This document shows, in pieces, positions 19,383-20,899 of a DNA stretch of 20,899 nt. Source of the DNA: a virus; the IMG/VR virus record IMGVR_UViG_3300030390_001913, positions 28,006 through 48,904 of that record. One strand, 5' to 3'. Numbering within the stretch: the stretch's first letter is position 1; each line of letters begins with the position of its first letter. The position numbers and the translations under genes were made by a program. Below the pieces are notes generated by a model. The model ran no database searches. It saw only the letters and a list, made by a program, of their open reading frames with translations, and was not told the DNA's origin.

Positions 19383-19470
19383 TTATGGCTTTTATAATTA
19401 AATTTCTTAATTGTTCTCTAATAATAGAATTATGAATCCATCTATCTAACATTCTATCTATTTCAACCAT
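19372..19470 (-). CDS. 32-residue microprotein, unknown
   Basis: ATG at 19470 to TAA at 19372. The peptide starts MVEIDRMLDRWIHNSIIREQ and forms one amphipathic helix ending IIKAINEK. It overlaps the preceding gene's stop by 13 bases and the next gene's start by 11 bases, exactly bridging an otherwise non-coding gap in the operon, which is the main evidence that it is real. Confidence 0.5.
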   Translation of the reverse strand: MVEIDRMLDRWIHNSIIREQLRNLIIKAINEK

Positions 19471-19631
19471 AATATTATTAAAAGTACTACCATTCCAATA
19501 ATTCCTATAAATGCTCCCATATAAGAACTTTTTAATTGTGTTTCACTTTTACCTTGATAGTGATTTATTTCACTTTCATCTTTCCAACCCCACTTTTCAC
19601 GATCATACTTTCTACCTGTTTTATTCATCAT
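19458..19631 (-). CDS. 57-residue single-pass membrane protein
   Basis: ATG at 19631, sharing ATGA with the stop of the glycosyltransferase gene, to TAG at 19458; a second ATG follows immediately at 19628. The N-terminal half is polar and charged (KTGRKYDREKWGWKDESEIN), and a C-terminal membrane helix (MGAFIGIIGMVVLLIILWLK, about 38-57) ends the protein, making a tail-anchored membrane protein. The stop-start coupling with the GT9 gene suggests a membrane partner for it. Unknown family. Confidence 0.65.
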   Translation of the reverse strand: MMNKTGRKYDREKWGWKDESEINHYQGKSETQLKSSYMGAFIGIIGMVVLLIILWLK

Positions 19632-20557
19632 AGTTTTTTTACTTTAGTTATTACTTCATTTACTTCTGAATGGCATTTAAATTCATCATAGTTTTCTAAA
19701 CATTTTCCAATAGGTGGAACTCCATTTATATGACCCCACTCTTTTAAATAATATTTCATATTACTAGCACAATTAATACTACATTCACCTTTAATGTAAG
19801 TATACTTATAATCTTGTGTACCATTTCTCCAAGGGGCTCTTAATTTATAATCAATTGAACTCCCTAATTGAATAATCTCTCCATTAGTAGTACCAGCAAC
19901 GTGTAAAATTCCAGAATCTATTGTTATAGTACATAATGCTCTATTATTCATCATCCATCTTATTTCAGGAACTCCTATATTATAATTGTTTCTTAAATCA
20001 TAATAATTACCATCAACATCCATTACCTTTTTTTCAACAACCTTTCTATGATAAGTTGAAAATTCAGTTGTATCTCTTCCTATAAGAACAACTTTAATAT
20101 TTAAATCATTTAATCCTCTAATTAATTCTTCATATTTTTCCTTACCCCATGTTCTTGAAGGCCATGCTTCTGAATCTACAGGATGTAAAATAACATAATT
20201 TTCTATAGGTTTATTATCTTCTATAATTTCATATTCATTTTCAATATATAAATCACAAAATAATTCATCTGATGTTAGTGAAAAGCCTAAATGAGTACAA
20301 TGAAATAATCTAATATCCATAACAGCATGGTTTCTTTTTTCTGTTACAAACGTTTTATATAAAGTATAACCATCAGTACTTTCATCTAATCCTTTAGTTT
20401 GTGAAACTGATGGATGACGATAGAATAACTCAGGTTGAGTTGTAAATACTGTTAAAGGTTGTTCATGAGCTTCAGACAACTTATTAATAGTAGGAATAGC
20501 ACAAATTGTATCTCCTAAAGCAGGTGAGTTTATATAAACGGCAGGTGTTTTATTCAT
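19628..20557 (-). CDS. GT9 (ADP-heptose:LPS heptosyltransferase-like) glycosyltransferase
   Basis: 309 residues with the two Rossmann domains of family GT9. The N-terminal glycine-rich loop SPALGDTICAIPTI (11-24) with Gly15-Asp16 matches the conserved G(D/E)..(L/I)..(L/T)P. Residues 122-160 (VILHPVDSEAWPSRTWGKEK then LNIKVVLIGR) match the linker and second-domain start (H/N/P.....W..(K/R).W....). ITIDSGILHVAGTTNGEIIQ (211-230) is the nucleotide-sugar-binding block where D.G..H.A....... is diagnostic; LGSS replaces (F/Y)G.T. Four late cysteines (259, 263, 286, 295) may bind a metal or form pairs. Expected role: transfer of heptose or another sugar from a nucleotide sugar onto LPS or another acceptor. 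It leads the operon, 80 bases after tRNA-Ala. Confidence 0.85.
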   Translation of the reverse strand: MNKTPAVYINSPALGDTICAIPTINKLSEAHEQPLTVFTTQPELFYRHPSVSQTKGLDESTDGYTLYKTFVTEKRNHAVMDIRLFHCTHLGFSLTSDELFCDLYIENEYEIIEDNKPIENYVILHPVDSEAWPSRTWGKEKYEELIRGLNDLNIKVVLIGRDTTEFSTYHRKVVEKKVMDVDGNYYDLRNNYNIGVPEIRWMMNNRALCTITIDSGILHVAGTTNGEIIQLGSSIDYKLRAPWRNGTQDYKYTYIKGECSINCASNMKYYLKEWGHINGVPPIGKCLENYDEFKCHSEVNEVITKVKKL

Positions 20558-20579
20558 AATAACCTATGATTCATTGTTT

Positions 20580-20609
20580 TAATGCGTTTAAATCGCATTA
20601 AAATGCGCC
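20580..20609. repeat. GCG hairpin repeat downstream of tRNA-Ala, copy 2
   Basis: AATGCG and CGCATT flank TTTAAAT, making a six-base-pair hairpin, followed by AAAATGCGCC. The 30-base string is nearly identical to 9081-9110. Further GCG words (AACGCATG, TTGCGCAA) lie between it and the tRNA 3' end at 20637. Confidence 0.7.
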
Positions 20610-20636
20610 TTGAACGCATGTTATTGCGCAATATTG

Positions 20637-20711
<75 letters not shown>

Positions 20712-20717
20712 TTTACA

Positions 20718-20899
20718 TTACATATTTCTTTCATTCTCATAAATATGCTTTACAGTTGGAAATCTTAATGAAATTCCCCCTTCTTGATTATTAGTTTCTT
20801 CAAAATATTGAACAGTAATTAGTTTACCAACAATAGATCCATCCATATATTCTAAACGTTGTTCTTGAGTAAACCCACTACCAACTTTTACTATGTAAC
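20718..20899 (-). CDS. ATP-dependent DNA ligase, C-terminal OB-fold part (runs off window)
   Basis: The frame is open from the window edge to TAA at 20718 and encodes about 60 C-terminal residues. KVGSGFTQEQR is the (F/V)(K/E)VGSGFT(D/E)(E/Q)R signature of the OB-fold domain of ATP-dependent DNA ligases, followed by GSIVGKLITVQYFEE (the strand around the conserved GK..TV.YFE) and GGISLRFPTVKHIYE, where SLRFP is motif VI, used in AMP-transfer from ATP. So the C-terminus is intact although the catalytic lysine is outside the window. Function: seals nicks during phage replication and repair; T4 gp30 is the functional counterpart. tRNA-Ala follows directly. Confidence 0.85.
   Translation of the reverse strand, partial: YIVKVGSGFTQEQRLEYMDGSIVGKLITVQYFEETNNQEGGISLRFPTVKHIYENERNM

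Overview
This window is a piece of a strictly lytic-type, T4-like (myovirus) phage genome whose host is most likely a member of the Bacteroidota, probably a flavobacterium. The T4-like assignment rests on baseplate wedge proteins gp6 and gp25, a gp5-like spike protein, a gp55-like late sigma factor and an ATP-dependent DNA ligase. The host assignment is inferred from four things: strong AT bias with heavy use of TTA, AGA and ATA codons; A-rich start contexts without normally spaced Shine-Dalgarno sites; promoter-like elements of the Bacteroidota type (TTG, 20 bases, TATATTTA); and a phage lipoprotein whose cleaved N-terminus (Cys-Val-Lys-Glu-Asp) resembles the Bacteroidota surface-export signal. 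Every convincing gene is on the minus strand, so transcription runs from high to low coordinates.

Layout in transcription order. 20899-20718: C-terminal end of DNA ligase, then tRNA-Ala(UGC) and a GCG hairpin repeat. 20557-16938: a tightly overlapping nine-gene operon, opening with a GT9 heptosyltransferase-like protein and including a DUF6165-like protein, a SAM methyltransferase and several very small proteins, probably a glycan-modification cassette. 16942-13970: three promoter repeats driving runs of small unknown genes, including a predicted papain-like cysteine peptidase. 13969-13428: an unusual GC-richer region full of palindromes and hairpins, with little coding evidence. 13432-12069: another promoter repeat, a DUF932 protein and a RfaE/HldE-type nucleotidyltransferase. 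12043-9409: a possible virion protein, a coiled-coil microprotein, a promoter repeat, a small KOW/SH3-like protein, the lipoprotein and three small genes. 9395-9133: tRNA-Leu(UAA), tRNA-Arg(UCU) and a strange tRNA-like sequence. 8949-6133: small genes, an HD-domain hydrolase, a membrane-anchored protein and the gp55-like sigma factor. 6106-174: the baseplate module. 164-1: the beginning of a UV-damage endonuclease gene.

How it works together (inference). The repeated promoters look like host-sigma-type early or middle promoters that switch on many small takeover genes. The sigma factor sits immediately upstream of the structural module that it would be expected to transcribe late. The tRNAs read TTA, AGA, GCA and possibly ATA, matching this AT-rich genome. 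The heptose-type nucleotidyltransferase, glycosyltransferase, methyltransferase and surface lipoprotein together suggest that the phage modifies the host surface, perhaps to block superinfection.

The most interesting items are: the five-copy promoter repeat with invariant 20-base spacing; the structured region 13509-13969; the D-arm-less tRNA-like sequence; the lipoprotein; the heptose genes; and at least nine small genes of 26-57 codons in positions that look empty at a 60-codon cut-off.
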